Assembly: GCA_030386875.1 (NCBI GenBank)
Contig: CM059559.1
Span: 65,920,392-65,984,391, forward strand
DNA from: Morinoia aosen
Lineage: Eukaryota > Arthropoda > Malacostraca > Amphipoda > Talitridae
Direction of reading: 5' to 3'
DNA: 64,000 nucleotides
The translations under genes and the position numbers were made by a program. The notes under the pieces were generated by a model. The model worked only from the letters and a program-made list of their open reading frames with translations. It did no database searches and was not told where the DNA came from. Shown in pieces: positions 11,221 to 22,629 of this stretch; position 1 is the stretch's first letter, and the number at the start of each line of letters is the position of its first letter.

Positions 11221-11238
11221 TGGTGACCCATCGTGATA
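11221..11238 (+). other. Primer-binding site, tRNA-Trp-like
   Basis: One base after the 5' LTR the sequence reads TGGTGACCCATCGTGAT. Its first nine bases are complementary to the CCA-extended 3' end of animal tRNA-Trp, and most of the remainder fits with a few mismatches. tRNA-Trp priming is characteristic of the CsRn1 clade of Gypsy elements. Confidence 0.55.
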
Positions 11239-11776
11239 AATACACCCTCCATCAAATTTTACACGTATTATCCCTACTAGACAAAGAAAGCATACAATAA
11301 AGGTAGTAAGGGGAGGTAGCAAACTCCAGCCGCTGAAGCCGCCGGTTGGACGCCGACACCAAAAACCAAGAAAGAAAGACCTCAACGGCGTACAAAAGCC
11401 GAAGACTGCAAAACTATCGTGAGTAGCGAATTCACAAGTGATCAAGCACGTATTTTTTTAGCATTTTTATTGTGTTGCCATTATTATTAATTTTCTTTCA
11501 CATTGAAGTTTACATTCCGGGTGCACCATATTCGCCAGTGAGCTATTTTCTATATTTTTCCTTTTTATTTTTCCATCCTGTTTCCCCTGTTTTGACGTTT
11601 TCTCTATTCCCCGCACTACATTTTCCTCCAACTTCTATCGCAATAACTGTTATATTTCACATTTTTCTTCCGCGAACATATCTCACCTATTTTCGACGTT
11701 TCCTATATTTTCGCATCGCATTTTTTCCCCCAAATTCTTTTGCTATGTATATATTTTACCTTTTCCTACTTTCATT

Positions 11777-12661
11777 TTGAGCAAAGAAATTGAGTCCTCA
11801 CCATCAAACAGTAACGGTCATGAGGTAGTAGACGATAATGATACACATGTAGCGACGAATGCGGCCTTAGTACGTCCCCCTGAATTCGATGAGTCTTACC
11901 CTCAAATGTTTTTCAATATATTAGAAAGCCAATTTATTTTCGCCGGGGTGCGTCGCTCATCGTTAAAGTTTCATCACGCATTAGGTGCATTGAGTAGCCG
12001 CATAGCGCGTCTTATACCACAAACGCTCATAGAGGCAGCAGACTATGAAGGGCTCAAAAAGTTTGTGCGCGCACGGTACTCCCGATCCGAAAAGGAACTC
12101 TTTGATGAGCGCCTTTCACAGAAAGGGTTGTATTGCCAAAACAGACCTAGGGAGTTCTTATCTAAATTGCGCGCCTTAGCCGCCGAAAGCCACTTAGGCC
12201 TGTCGGAGGACTTCTTACGACTAAAATTCGTAACCAGTTTGCCAGAGGCCATACGCCCCTGGATAGCCGCGCGCCAGGAGCACGACTTGGACACTATGGC
12301 GTCCATCGCAGAAACGTACCTGGATTACCTTCCGAGAACTCAGGTAGCTGCGGTAGACCCATCTTTTAGGGAAGGAGCACCTGACACGGGAGCGCACACG
12401 AATTACCGAAGTTACCCCCGGAACGCGCACGAGGAGAGAGCCGGTCAGTACAACAGCCCTAGCATACCAATAGGTGTTAGAGCTTTCCGTTCAAACCAGC
12501 GCCCTAGAGTCTGTAGAGCACACCTTTACTATGGGAATGAAGCTAGATCATGCCGGCGCTGGTGCTCTAATTACAAACCCGGTTTGCCGGTCTCTCGACC
12601 CTCAAGTAGAGCTTCCTCCCCCGCCCGACCTTCTAGCCCGTTCCGTAGGTCGGAAAACTAG
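11777..12661 (+). CDS. Gypsy gag (CsRn1-type), start codon unclear
   Basis: About 294 codons remain open. The N-terminal capsid-like part has the conserved pattern VRPPEFDESYPQMFFNILE, then a long helical region (EFLSKLRALAAES, LRLKFVTSLPEAIRPW) as in CsRn1 and related gags. A zinc-binding motif near residue 245-265, CRAHLYYGNEARSCRRWC, is of the C-H-C-C form. A Ser/Pro-rich tail ends at a TAG (12659-12661). No ATG opens the frame at its start. The first in-frame ATG is at 11906, already inside the conserved block, so the original start may be lost or upstream. Capsid protein packages element RNA in cytoplasmic particles. Confidence 0.8.
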   Translation: MSKEIESSPSNSNGHEVVDDNDTHVATNAALVRPPEFDESYPQMFFNILESQFIFAGVRRSSLKFHHALGALSSRIARLIPQTLIEAADYEGLKKFVRARYSRSEKELFDERLSQKGLYCQNRPREFLSKLRALAAESHLGLSEDFLRLKFVTSLPEAIRPWIAARQEHDLDTMASIAETYLDYLPRTQVAAVDPSFREGAPDTGAHTNYRSYPRNAHEERAGQYNSPSIPIGVRAFRSNQRPRVCRAHLYYGNEARSCRRWCSNYKPGLPVSRPSSRASSPARPSSPFRRSEN

Positions 12662-12729
12662 ATCGGTCGTCTGTACAAGCTGTAACCGTCGGACGACCGC
12701 TTTCAATAAGCGTACGTATAGGTCGCAGT

Positions 12730-13236
12730 GATGTTAACCTCTTGGTGGACACAGAGGCGGGGATTAGCATTTTACCACCATCCCCTGAATTAGGATATCT
12801 GCGCCCAACTTCGGTTTCACTATCCACAACGTCGGGAGAGCGCATAAGTTGCAAAGGCGAAGCCGACCTTGTAGTAGACATTGAAGGGCTTGGACGATCA
12901 TTCCAATGGACCTTTGTGGTAGCAGAGGTGGTTCAGCCGATTCTTGGAATTTATTTCTTGGCTACGCACTCGATACTTGTTGACTGCCAGAACAGTAATC
13001 TAATAGATACCTTGACAGGTAGGAAAATCCCTCTTCATATATCAAATGATTCCTTAACCGCGTACTCCGTTGATTTGACCCAAGTAGACCCCCCTGTACG
13101 CAAAATCTTGGCCGACCACCCGATTTTGACCTCCCCCTTGCGACTCAGTTCGAATGATGCATCAACCGACTGCCCCGTACAGCACTCGATTGATACGGCT
13201 TCTTCCCCCCTGATCACTTCAAGCCACGTCCTTTGA
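12730..13236 (+). pseudogene. Gypsy aspartic protease region
   Basis: The frame reads LVDTEAGISILPPSP, matching the retroviral-type aspartic protease active site, in which the usual triplet is Asp-Thr-Gly. Here Gly is replaced by Glu, which should inactivate the enzyme. A following ILGIYFLATHSILVD block matches the ILG motif of retropepsins. The frame ends at a TGA (13234-13236), while the linker to RT (GSKLEAGKKEFEFLL, VGIIRRSNS) runs in a neighbouring frame from about 13220 to the MITE at 13318. The protease would cut the Gag-Pol polyprotein. Confidence 0.75.
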
Positions 13237-13317
13237 CGGGTTCTAAACTTGAGGCAGGGAAAAAAGAGTTCGAATTCCTGCTAAATGTAGGCATCATTAG
13301 AAGGTCCAACTCTCCTT

Positions 13318-13856
13318 AAGGCCCCGATACACTGGGATAAAATCGCAGTGATAACCGCCAGCACGCCTCTCCATTTGCCTCCCATCCCTGCACACCAGCC
13401 AGTTGGCAGAGTGGCCACCGAGCTTTCAGCAATCCGAGCATGTCTGGATTAGGACGGTCGTCACTCGTCACTGCGACGAGCAGTACCGTTTTGAACGTTG
13501 ACGGGAGAGGTGCACAGCCATGTCTTGCTCCGCAATTGAGGAGACAAAACTCGAACGCTGAATTCTATAGACGCATTTAAAAAATTCGACTGCTTGCAGA
13601 ATGTGATGAGCAGTGCTTACAGAAGGCTAAAGCACAGCGCAACGTGGGCTTTGGTTTAATCCTGTGCTCCATCCGGCTGGTCGCAATCGCGCACCTACCC
13701 GTTCGACACGCTGAGGCAGACTGACGCCTTGCATTGCATTCCGCGGTGCTTCATCTTGCGTTCTGACTGTATCATGTCGCCAGTTCTCACTTCAACTGGC
13801 GGACGGAACCACTGCCGCAATTTCTCGAGTCATGAACGCCAGTGTATCGGGGCCTT
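13318..13856. mobile_element. MITE with perfect 17-bp inverted ends in Gypsy pol
   Basis: 539 bp bounded by AAGGCCCCGATACACTG (13318-13334) and its exact reverse complement (13840-13856). It interrupts the RT N-terminal block: the linker frame stops at its left edge and [15 protein letters not shown] continues at its right edge. No long ORF lies inside. The flanks TTA and TGA may be a diverged 3-bp target duplication, which with the GGCCCCG end would fit a PIF/Harbinger-type element; the superfamily is not certain. Confidence 0.85.
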
Positions 13857-14600
13857 GAGACATCGCCGTTGCACCTCGTTCGAAAGAAGGAACCTGGTAA
13901 ATGGAGACCTTGTGGAGATTACCGGGTACTTAACTCTCTCACTGTAGGTGATAGATACCCTATTCCTCACCTTCGCTCTCTCACCATGTCCTTGCACTCA
14001 AAAAAGATCTTTTCTAAGCTCGACCCAGAGCGCACCTATCTTCAAATTCCTGTTGCTCCCGAATCTATTCCTAAAACTGCTGTCACTACTCCATTCGGGT
14101 TGTATGAATTTTTGTACATGCCTTTTGGACTAAAGAATGCCGGAACGACGTTTCAAAGGTACATAGATGCACTCTTTATCAACGTAAAAATGTCATCGTC
14201 TATTTGGACGATATACTCATTGCCTCCTAAACCGAGGAAGAGCACTTAAATGATGTGTCCACCGTTCTTTCCCTTCTTGCTCAACATAAATTGCGGTTTT
14301 CGATTGACAAGTGCAGTTTCTTCCAATCTAAACTGACCTTTCTTGGCTATGAGGTGAGCGCGGACGGTATACGGCTTCCTGCTGACAGAGTAGCTGCGAT
14401 TGCCGACTGCGCCTGTCCTCAATGTTCTCGAGACTTACGACGTTTTATGGGCATGCTTAATTTTTTTCGCCCCTTGATTCCTTCTTTTGCCACCAAAGCT
14501 CTTAGTCTAACCGAACTTTTGCGTAACTACCCGGCAGCTAAACAATTGCCCTGGACTGAGGCAGCAGAGCAACCTAAAACAGGCTCTCGCCGACTGTCCC
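13857..14600 (+). pseudogene. Gypsy reverse transcriptase
   Basis: RT blocks in order: [20 protein letters not shown], a degraded FSKLD block where the usual Arg/Ala-Tyr part is altered, [19 protein letters not shown], the catalytic YLDD at about 14202-14213, FLGYEVSADGIR, and the thumb and connection ending LTELL. A frameshift near 14185 separates the fingers from the YLDD block. An in-frame TAA follows the catalytic block near 14228. The catalytic Asp pair itself is still encoded. This enzyme copies element RNA into DNA from the tRNA primer; this copy cannot produce it intact. Confidence 0.85.
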
Positions 14601-15010
14601 ACCCTTCATTTTCCTTCCCCTGATGCTTCTGAATATCATCTTGTTTCCGACAGTTCTAACTTCGCTGTTGGAGCAGCACTGTACCAACTGATTGACTCCC
14701 AACCTGCTCCTGTCGCTTTCTTTTCTAAGAAACTTTCCGATGTTCAAAAGACGTACTCGACGTACGATCGTGAACTACTTGCCTCATTCCTGGCAGTGCT
14801 GCATTTCAAATCAATCGTTGACGGCCACTCAGTGACATTGTTCACGGACCACAAGCCACTCGTGTCGGCTTTTTACTCCAAAACTCTTACTAAATCAGAT
14901 AAGCAGCAAAGACAGTTGTCTTTCCTGTCGGAATACGTGACATCAATAGAGTATATTAAAGGAAATTTGAACGTAGTAGCAGATTCCTTGTCGCGTCCTG
15001 TTTGCGCGAC
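14600..15010 (+). pseudogene. Gypsy RNase H
   Basis: Readable blocks are VSDSSNFAVGAALYQ, PVAFFSKKLSDVQKTYSTYD, ELLASFLAVLHFK, VTLFTDHKPLV and ADSLSRP, the standard Gypsy RNase H series with the Asp, Glu and Asp positions visible. The beginning sits in a different frame from the preceding RT tail (shift near 14580). The later part is open and continuous with the integrase linker. Confidence 0.85.
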
Positions 15011-16370
15011 ATCAGTGGACGTATTCGATCTCAAAAAGCTGGCAATAGCCCAAGCTGACGACCCCGAAACGAGTGTTTTGAAAGAAAGGCTGACACCCTT
15101 CGATATTGCCCCTGATCTTAAACTATGGTGCGATTCCTCTACCGATTGTCCTCGACCCTATGTTCCCCTCACTTGTCGCGAGCGGATCATAGCTTTCTTG
15201 CACAATCTAGCACATCCTAGTTATAAAAATACGGCAAAAAAAACGGAAAACCAGGTTCTTTTGGCCAAACGTGGACAAAGATGTTCATCGTTTCGTCCGG
15301 TTTTGTGAAAATTGTCAGCAGGCAAAAGTGCATAAACACACCAAATCTCCTGTTAGCCCTATCGCTCCGCAATCTGATCGTTTCCACACTGTCCATATTG
15401 ACATTGTGGGCCCCCTTCCTCCTGCTTCCTTACCTACTTCTGCATCTTCTTTACTCTTCAAGTACCTATTGACTTGCATCGATCGCGCTACTAGATGGTG
15501 CGAAGCTGTTCATCTTGTTGATACCACTGCTTTCTCGGTCGCCATTGCCTTCGTATCCGGATGGATATCGCACTTTGGTGTACCGTTGGAAGTGGTGACC
15601 GACAGAGGTGCACAGTTTGAGGGAGAACTTTTCAGTGAATAATTAGCGAACCTCCTAGGTTTCCACCATGTTCGCACGTGCAGCTACAGGCCGCAGGCCA
15701 ATGGCCTAGTTGAAAGATTGCACCGAACTCTTAAAGCTGCAATTATGGCCCGTAGAGAAAATTGGTATTTCTCCCTTCCTATCGTCCTGCTAGGCTTGCA
15801 CATGACTCCAAATTCTTCCGGTTTTTCCCCTTTCACCGCCGTGACTGGCACCTATATGCTTTGTCCTCAACCTTTAGTTGCCGATACTAGGCCTAGATCA
15901 TTTTCTTCGGACGTTATTCAAACCTTTGTAGACGAAATTCATAAGTTCCATTTTCGACGCCTTTCCGAAGGCTCGTGCCATGATTCACCACCTGTTTACG
16001 TGCCCGTTGACTTGCAGAATTGCAAAAAAGTTTGGTTGCGAGTCGACCGAGTCAAGAAAAGCTTAGAAGCCCCTTATTCAGGTCCTTACGAAGTCCTAGA
16101 ACATAACCCAAAATTTTTTAAGATTAAACTTCCTCAGGGTGATTCAAACGTATCGATTGATCGTTTGAAACCCGCCTATAGTCGTACCCCTACCTCTCCT
16201 CAACCCTCTTCTACACCCTCATCTCCGACTCCTCCAGAACCTCCTCCTCCTCAGCCTTCTCCGCGGTTTCCTGAGGTTATTCCCGCACCCTCACTACCTC
16301 ATCCTCGCACTAGATCGGGTCGTGCCGTTCGCTTCAAACCCTCAGCGGACTACCACTATTTTGGTGTCTG
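15010..16370 (+). pseudogene. Gypsy integrase with C-terminal proline-rich tail
   Basis: An H-H-C-C zinc-binding domain spans about 15180-15330 (HNLAHPSYKN, then FCENCQQAK) with a frameshift near 15270. The catalytic core has HIDIVGPLP, the second Asp in VVTDRGAQFEG, a TAA stop at 15640-15642, then YRPQANGLVERLHRTLKAA with the catalytic Glu. The last open frame (to 16370) ends with GPYEVLEHNPKFFKI and SIDRLKPAY, normal for Gypsy integrase C-termini, then a Pro/Ser-rich tail of about 60 residues. Integrase inserts the cDNA copy into the genome. One frameshift and one stop disable it. Confidence 0.85.
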
Positions 16371-16400
16371 AGGGTGCTCCGCGTCTGGCCGGGGTAGTGC

Positions 16401-17616
16401 TGTGGTGCCCGGAAAAATTACTGAATAATTAATACAAATTTTGAATTTAATATTAAAAGTAATTTTGTACCTTTTAGAAGTCTTTTATTTACAAGATAAA
16501 TGAATATTTAAATAGATAAAATCTACACCGTCTTACGAGACGAGTTGAGTGAATCTTTATGGCAACATTCAGGCTCTTCAAGCATTGTTCGCTGCTCAGC
16601 AGTCCATTGCCCCGCTAAACCTCGTAGTGTAAACAAGTGCTTTGATCAACCTGGTGAGTCTCGCTAGTTTCGAAGGGATATAATTTTGTGTGTCTAAATT
16701 AAGATCGTTAGTCGTGAACATGCGAGTTATTTTTGTGATGTAATTGATAATACCAATTCGGAGGGGTGAAGAAGTGTTGAATTAATAAGTGAAAGAAGCG
16801 AGCTAACCGGCTCGTGAGTAGCAAATAAATATCATTTGACTGCCTTCCGTGCTGTTCGTAATTTTGTTGTGTGTCTAAAATAAGGTTTATTAGATATCAT
16901 GAATTTTGTAAAATCATGTGAAGTAGGGAATGAAACTAGAATTTACGCCCTAAGTAGAGTGATGTGTAACCGGCCTGAGCGTGCCGCCATGGAGGCGGTT
17001 ACGTAGCGGCCCAGTAAACTTTGGAAAGACCACCGGTCGTTAAGTTAGATGTATTTTAGTTCATCATTCGTTACTTTAGTGAGTGAGAGCTTAGAAGTTA
17101 GTTTAAAGCATAACTTAGGTTCAAAGTGTTGATTGTGCCAACGGTTAATGAATCCTAAAATCGAGAGGATTAGCTTATGTAATATTCGAATTACGGCCCG
17201 ATAATCGATAATATAGGTTTTGTGATTGAATTATTTATATGTCGGTTTTACCCGGGTAATTAGGTAATTTTGGAGAATTTCGATATTACCGTGTTAACCT
17301 TGTTCTACTTTGTGTTAATTGCAGATCAACAAAACAAAGCTACCTCCCCTACCTTTACCCCTTTTTGACTACAGGGTCGTTCTTTATTTTAACCATTTCG
17401 TGATACACCGTACTTAGAATCCTACGGCAGTTAGGATGTGCTCTTATTATTCGGATCGTCGTACGTTAGGAAGCTTCCTAGTCTTTTGTCCTGAAAAATT
17501 CCACGGGCCACAATAAACGATAACCATTCTCGACTAGTCTTTATCCCTTTCTAGTCGTTGCTTGAATAATTATTGTGTAGGAGATTCTAAACGAACCTCA
17601 CCGTAGAATCCCCTCA
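16401..17616 (+). repeat. 3' LTR of the Gypsy element
   Basis: Full-length LTR of 1216 bp bounded by TGTGGTG and CCCCTCA and followed by the GATC target duplication. A G-rich stretch (GGCCGGGGTAGTGC) directly before it is the likely plus-strand primer. Where both LTRs are present they match closely with scattered substitutions. Confidence 0.9.
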
Positions 17617-19790
17617 GATCTGACCAATAAAAACAATCTGGTAAGGAAATTATTTACAGTTTTAATCTGTCCCAAATGGTTCAAGAGCTAACTCGCATTA
17701 CTAAGACTTCTAAAACTTTTCTAGACCTAGAAATCACAAACAATCTAAAAACAGTCAGCACAGAGATTTTACCCTTCTTTTCCGATCACCATTCGATAGA
17801 ATATCTAGTAAATATTGCAAACGAGAAACAAAGATTCCGTTGTATAACCTATCGTATGAAAACCTATTAATCCCCTGAATTACTTCAAGAAAATCTATTC
17901 GAGAGATGAGCGGATTTCAAAGCCTTGAACTCACAGATGACATAAATTTTAAAGTTCCGCTTTATAATGACATTTAAAAAATTGTTAGCTGCAAAACGAA
18001 ATCCAAATGAACGTGGGTAATTATCATCAGAGAAGCTGCTCAGTATAAAAAACCGGAAGCAAAAGAAATTTTGACTACCCCTCACAAATGACAAATGATT
18101 TTAATACCTTCTTCTTAAAAATTTGTGCAGAAGTTTTCAATGGAGTATCTACTCTCGTTCCAAACACACCTACCGGTGCAAATCCGAGCAAAATCCATAA
18201 ATCCGAGAAACAATTGGAAACCAAAGCCATTGTTGTTATGTTATGCATTACAAATATACTAAAAATTGTGTACCCACGGAAAAATTCAAAAGCAGATTTA
18301 CATGATGGTAGTAGCCATCAGTATGAAAAAGGCAGCTTCCCTGTTACACTAGCCAGATTTGTTTGATAACCTACACATCTATAGCCACAAATAAATTTCA
18401 TGATTAGTGGAAACTATCCATCATTAAACCATTGCACAGATCAGGCAATATGAATAAAGTTTCAAAGTACTGATCAATCAGTCTCCTACCTGTCATGTCC
18501 AAAACATTAGAAATAAAATTAAACAATAAACAATGAAACAATGAACAATAAAACAACAAACAATGAAACAATAAACAATGAAATCATAAAAAGACAATAA
18601 ACACAATAAAAAAACAGCTTCCACCTTAAATGTATAAATTACACCGACTTCATATCAATCAATATGCTTATAGAATAAGCACCAATACTCAAGATGCTTT
18701 GCTTAACAACACAGAAACAATATTCTATGATACAGATCAAAACATTTAGTTCTCTTACAACAACTTGATCTCCCCAAAGTGTTCAACAGTTTTGAGTACA
18801 AAAAACTCCTGTAAAATAATTGAACATCAGAACAGTCACACATTGATGTAAAAGCTACCTACTGAACCTCTCTCATGCAGTGTGTTTAAATAAAAAATAT
18901 CACCTCTCACGCCAAGTAACTTTGGAGCACCCTAAGATTCAATCCATGGCCCGCTCTTATTTTCTATTTTATAAATGACTGACAGCAAGTACAAAAACTT
19001 AATGCATGCTGATGATGTTTAAATTGCAGTGACAAGTTTAATAGCTGATTTAAAAAAGAAACATAAGTCAACGCTGAAAGCCTTCTAAAGAATCTAATAT
19101 CTGGATACGACCAAAATGGCCTTGAACTTTAACGCAAATAAAACGCAATGCATTATTTTTTAATCAAAGAATGTAATAAAAAAATCCGCAAAACTTACGC
19201 TGACGTTTGGAGGCTACATAATCGAACCAATCGATGATGTAGTAAATCTTGGTGTTTGGTTGGACAAAAATGTGCTTTGAAACCACACGAGGCTACAATA
19301 TGCTACAAAATTAGCGAATGTTGTTTTGATTATTGCTCTGTATTAAGAGTATGTACGCATGACTAAAAAGATATATCATTGAATTGCAAAAAATGTAAGA
19401 ACTCCGCAGCCAAAGTGGCTTGCAAAAGTAATTTCAGTTAACACGATCATGCAACCCCTGGCTCTAAGGAACCTCGACTGGACCCTAAAACCTTAAAAAT
19501 TCTACATTCATAAAGCCCGACCTGTGTTTTCGTTTCTCTATCTCACTCGAGTAATGCAGAAGCTGTAAAATTTCCCCCCAATATTCCGATCAGAAATACA
19601 GTTGGGAGAAATGATGTCTTAATTAGTTAACTTTCATCTCGCCTTGGACAAAGAGCTCTCTTTGTTTCTGGAGCTCTATTACGGAATAAGCTTCTCCAGC
19701 GCATAAAAAACTGTCAAACTGTAAAAGAATTCAAGGCAACCTGGCCACGTCATTTCGCATCTCTGTCCTAGAGAATAACTTACTGTAACA
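17617..19790 (+). pseudogene. Decayed LINE copy, 3' part (endonuclease end and RT)
   Basis: This continues the plus-strand LINE after the Gypsy insertion. Readable blocks include MVQELTRITKTSKTFLDL and FFSDHHSIEYL of the endonuclease (17676-17870), traces of the linker, RT and its C-terminal region (around 18960-19640), and a final block ending with RHFASLS at about 19770. That ending parallels the end of ORF2 in the minus-strand copy. Many stops, frameshifts and internal losses make it clearly dead. An A-rich ACAATRAA-type repeat expansion sits inside it at about 18518-18612. It is much more decayed than the minus-strand copy. Confidence 0.75.
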
Positions 19791-21403
19791 TTTCGTTCTA
19801 AAGTCAAACTAAACGATCTACCGTTCTGCCTCAAATCTGCTCACAGCTACTAAAGGTCAGCTTTTCAAACTCTGTGAAGCTGAAATACCTATGTATATAT
19901 TTTAGTTAATTTCTATCATTTCTGGCTATTCCTACTGCGAAGGCCTCTCTCATATCGTGTATGGAGATGTCGGGTATGAAATCATAATTAGATTCGTTTG
20001 TAATCTATATTTATAGAAATTTCGTAGTTATTTGTCACTTTCACGTAATACCCATTCATCACCGGGTTCCTATTTCATTTCATGTACCATATCTGTATGT
20101 TATTGAAGGGAATACCGAGAGAATGAAAAATCTAAAATGCATTTTGTTGTTGTTAGATTGCAACGTGATATTCTGATAATTCCGTCAAAATATTAGAAAC
20201 TAGCTCATATTTGCCTTTTCTAAGTTGGTATTCATTTTTTTGCTTTTCTTTTGACTATATTGAGGAATACAGTCGTCAATTCGATGTAACAGGATGAACT
20301 GTTTCATTTTTTGCCAAAAAAAACAAAACTTGAAAAGCATGACGATTAGATTCGCTAAACGCTCTCTGATCGGTTAGTATTGAACTTTTAATCAGAAATA
20401 ACGATAAATTTGAGTACATAAAATTAGTACACCTGACTATTGTTTCGAGAAGATATCGATTACTTCCCCAGTAAGCGGCACACGTTTCTTTACCCAAAAG
20501 CGTAAATAGATAAATAAAATAAGCAAAATCTGAATTTAGGATTTACAAACAAATCATCTTATTCGTCGTATAAAGAACCAGCATTGAAATTCATTTCTGC
20601 GTGAATGTTTTGTTTATTTATTTTAACGTGCATTTTTGTGTTTTATAAATTACTTCTGGCCAACATTTGCTCATTAGTTGAAAGTCATTTAAGATGGTAT
20701 TTTAGTCAGTTCAGTAGAGTATTTAAGTTAAATTTGTTATGAATTTATTTGTGTTCGGTCAGAGCTGATGTTGGATAATAAAGTTCCTTTGCTCTTTTCA
20801 ACTTCGATCGCATTGATGCCGTATATAGCTTTGCAAATAATTTTTGCATGTATGCGTGTTTAGCTTGTTTGATCGTTGTTAAATTGCTGAGGCAACTGGC
20901 GGCGTAATTTCGAATGGCTCGATTGCGCGCCAGTGTTTGAATTATTTATGTAACTTCCGGGAGGGATTGCAGCTCTTAAGTAAATCTCCCGAGTAAACGT
21001 AATTTCATTTTATGTATTGATATCTTGTGCACTTTGTGATCTAATAACCAACACCTTTGAATAAAAACGAGATGGTTGAATGTTGACTGAGGTATTGAAA
21101 AAACCGAGTGGGGAAAAAAATTATAACATTTTAATTTATTCAATTTATTCCTTAACCCGTATGAAAATGAAGGTAATTTGTTACGAGTGATAATACATAA
21201 ACAAATACAGCAAAGAAGTTAAGTGACGTTTGCTGATTGGCTATAAGCTAGGAGATTTAGGGTTCGTAGAAGAGCCGGCGGATTTAGCTTTCTGAGACGC
21301 AACACGCCGGGCGCGGCGCTTCCGGCGGCAGCCCACATACGGCCTCCACAATAGCAGCCATCTGAAGATTATGAGAGCGTAAGAAAGAATTCAACTTTAA
21401 GTT
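19791..21403. other. Unassigned AT-rich DNA
   Basis: No gene, RNA or repeat family member is recognised. A more GC-rich patch lies around 21270-21350, just before the minisatellite. Confidence 0.5.
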
Positions 21404-21836
21404 TTTAGGTTAGAGTTTAACAAGCAAGCTCAAGTTTAAGTTTAATTACCGAGCAAGCTCAAATTCAAGTTTAAGTTTAATTACCGAGCAAGCTCAAGTT
21501 CAAGTTTAAGTTTAATTACCGAGCAAGCTCAAATTCAAGTTTAGGTTTGATAACGAGCAAGCTCAAGTCCAAGTTTAGGTTTAATAACGAGCAAGCTCAA
21601 GTACAAGTTTAGGTTTAATAACGAGCAAGCTCAAGTACAAGTTTAATAACGAGCAAGCTCAAGTACAAGTTTAATAACGAGCAAGCTCAAGTACAAGTTT
21701 AATAACGAGCAAGCTCAAGTACAAGTTTAATAACGAGCAAGCTCAAGTACAAGTTTAATAACGAGCAAGCTCAAGTACAAGTTTAATAACGAGCAAGCTC
21801 AAGTACAAGTTTAATAACGAGCAAGCTCAAGTACAA
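21404..21836. repeat. Minisatellite, 34-bp units passing into 28-bp units
   Basis: About fourteen direct repeats built on GAGCAAGCTCAAGTACAAGT plus TTAATAAC. The left units are about 34 bp and contain an extra AGGTTT or AAGTTT hexamer and variable bases. The right-hand units (from about 21640) are 28 bp and nearly identical. There are no unique spacers, so this is not a CRISPR array. Confidence 0.9.
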
Positions 21837-22629
21837 GAAAATCAGTTAGGCTGCGTTAATTTTTGATACTAGGACCGAGAAACGGGATGTTTATCAAGGA
21901 AGAATTCCTTGGACCTACGGACAAGGGTGTCTGACGAAAGCGCCCCTACCGACAGCACACTCACCGCGTCCGATACATCCCTTGGGCTCGCATGTAGAGC
22001 AGTGGAGCGTTGACGTCCCAGGTGCCGGAGAAAAGCTTCCCGAAGACATGGCGAGATGCCGACGACCGGCTCCAGCGCCCTCCAGCGAGCGCTCCCCCCA
22101 GCCGGCGAGGCACTTAGGGAAACTAGCAACACATGCCTGGTTGGCACTTCATGGTTCCACGGATGAGGTTGTACGTCATGGTGGCGATGACAGGCTGAAT
22201 AGTATAAAAGAGCTGAGCCGTGTGAGCACGGTTGGGTTAGCGAGGTGTCTGACGACCATTAAACAGTGCGAGCCGACTACACGTTGGCATCGACATAATA
22301 GGTTGCGACAAGTATGCTATCGACAGAACGCAATCAGACACCCAAGTCTTATTTACTTTTATGGAATTTATATTTTTAATAGGGTATTTTATACATGAGG
22401 AACAGTACGTAATTTAAGTTGTGTGCGTCGGGAATAATTATTTCTCATGCACAGAAATTTTTGAACCGATTGCATAACAATCAACCACTGTTTTAGATAT
22501 TACAATATTTACTGTGGCTTTTTCACTATTTAGATACAAGGCCCTACGTATTTAGAAAATTTTACAAATCAAAGCTTTCAATCAACTTTGGTATCAACTT
22601 TTTGGAATCAAACGTTTTTCCCTTGAAGC
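21837..22629. other. Unassigned DNA between minisatellite and LTR
   Basis: Moderately GC-rich at first, then AT-rich. Open frames on both strands here overlap and match nothing I recognise. Confidence 0.45.

Larger units (their letters stand above)
10193..17616 (+). mobile_element. CsRn1-like Ty3/Gypsy LTR retrotransposon inserted in a LINE
   Basis: Both LTRs start TGTGGTGCCCGG and end CCCCTCA. The host bases GATC flank the element on both sides (10189-10192 and 17617-17620), a 4-bp target duplication normal for Gypsy, and the interrupted LINE frame continues across it. Internal order is gag, protease, RT, RNase H, integrase on the plus strand, with no envelope gene. The gag zinc motif is of the C-H-C-C type (CRAHLYYGNEARSCRRWC) and the primer site resembles tRNA-Trp; both are hallmarks of the CsRn1 clade. 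The element is dead: stops, frameshifts, a MITE in pol, and a deletion plus a SINE in the 5' LTR. Confidence 0.9.

Noticed and set aside
21404..21836. Regular direct repeats that could suggest a CRISPR array
   Set aside because: Repeats are contiguous with no unique spacers, and the window is eukaryotic; it is a minisatellite.
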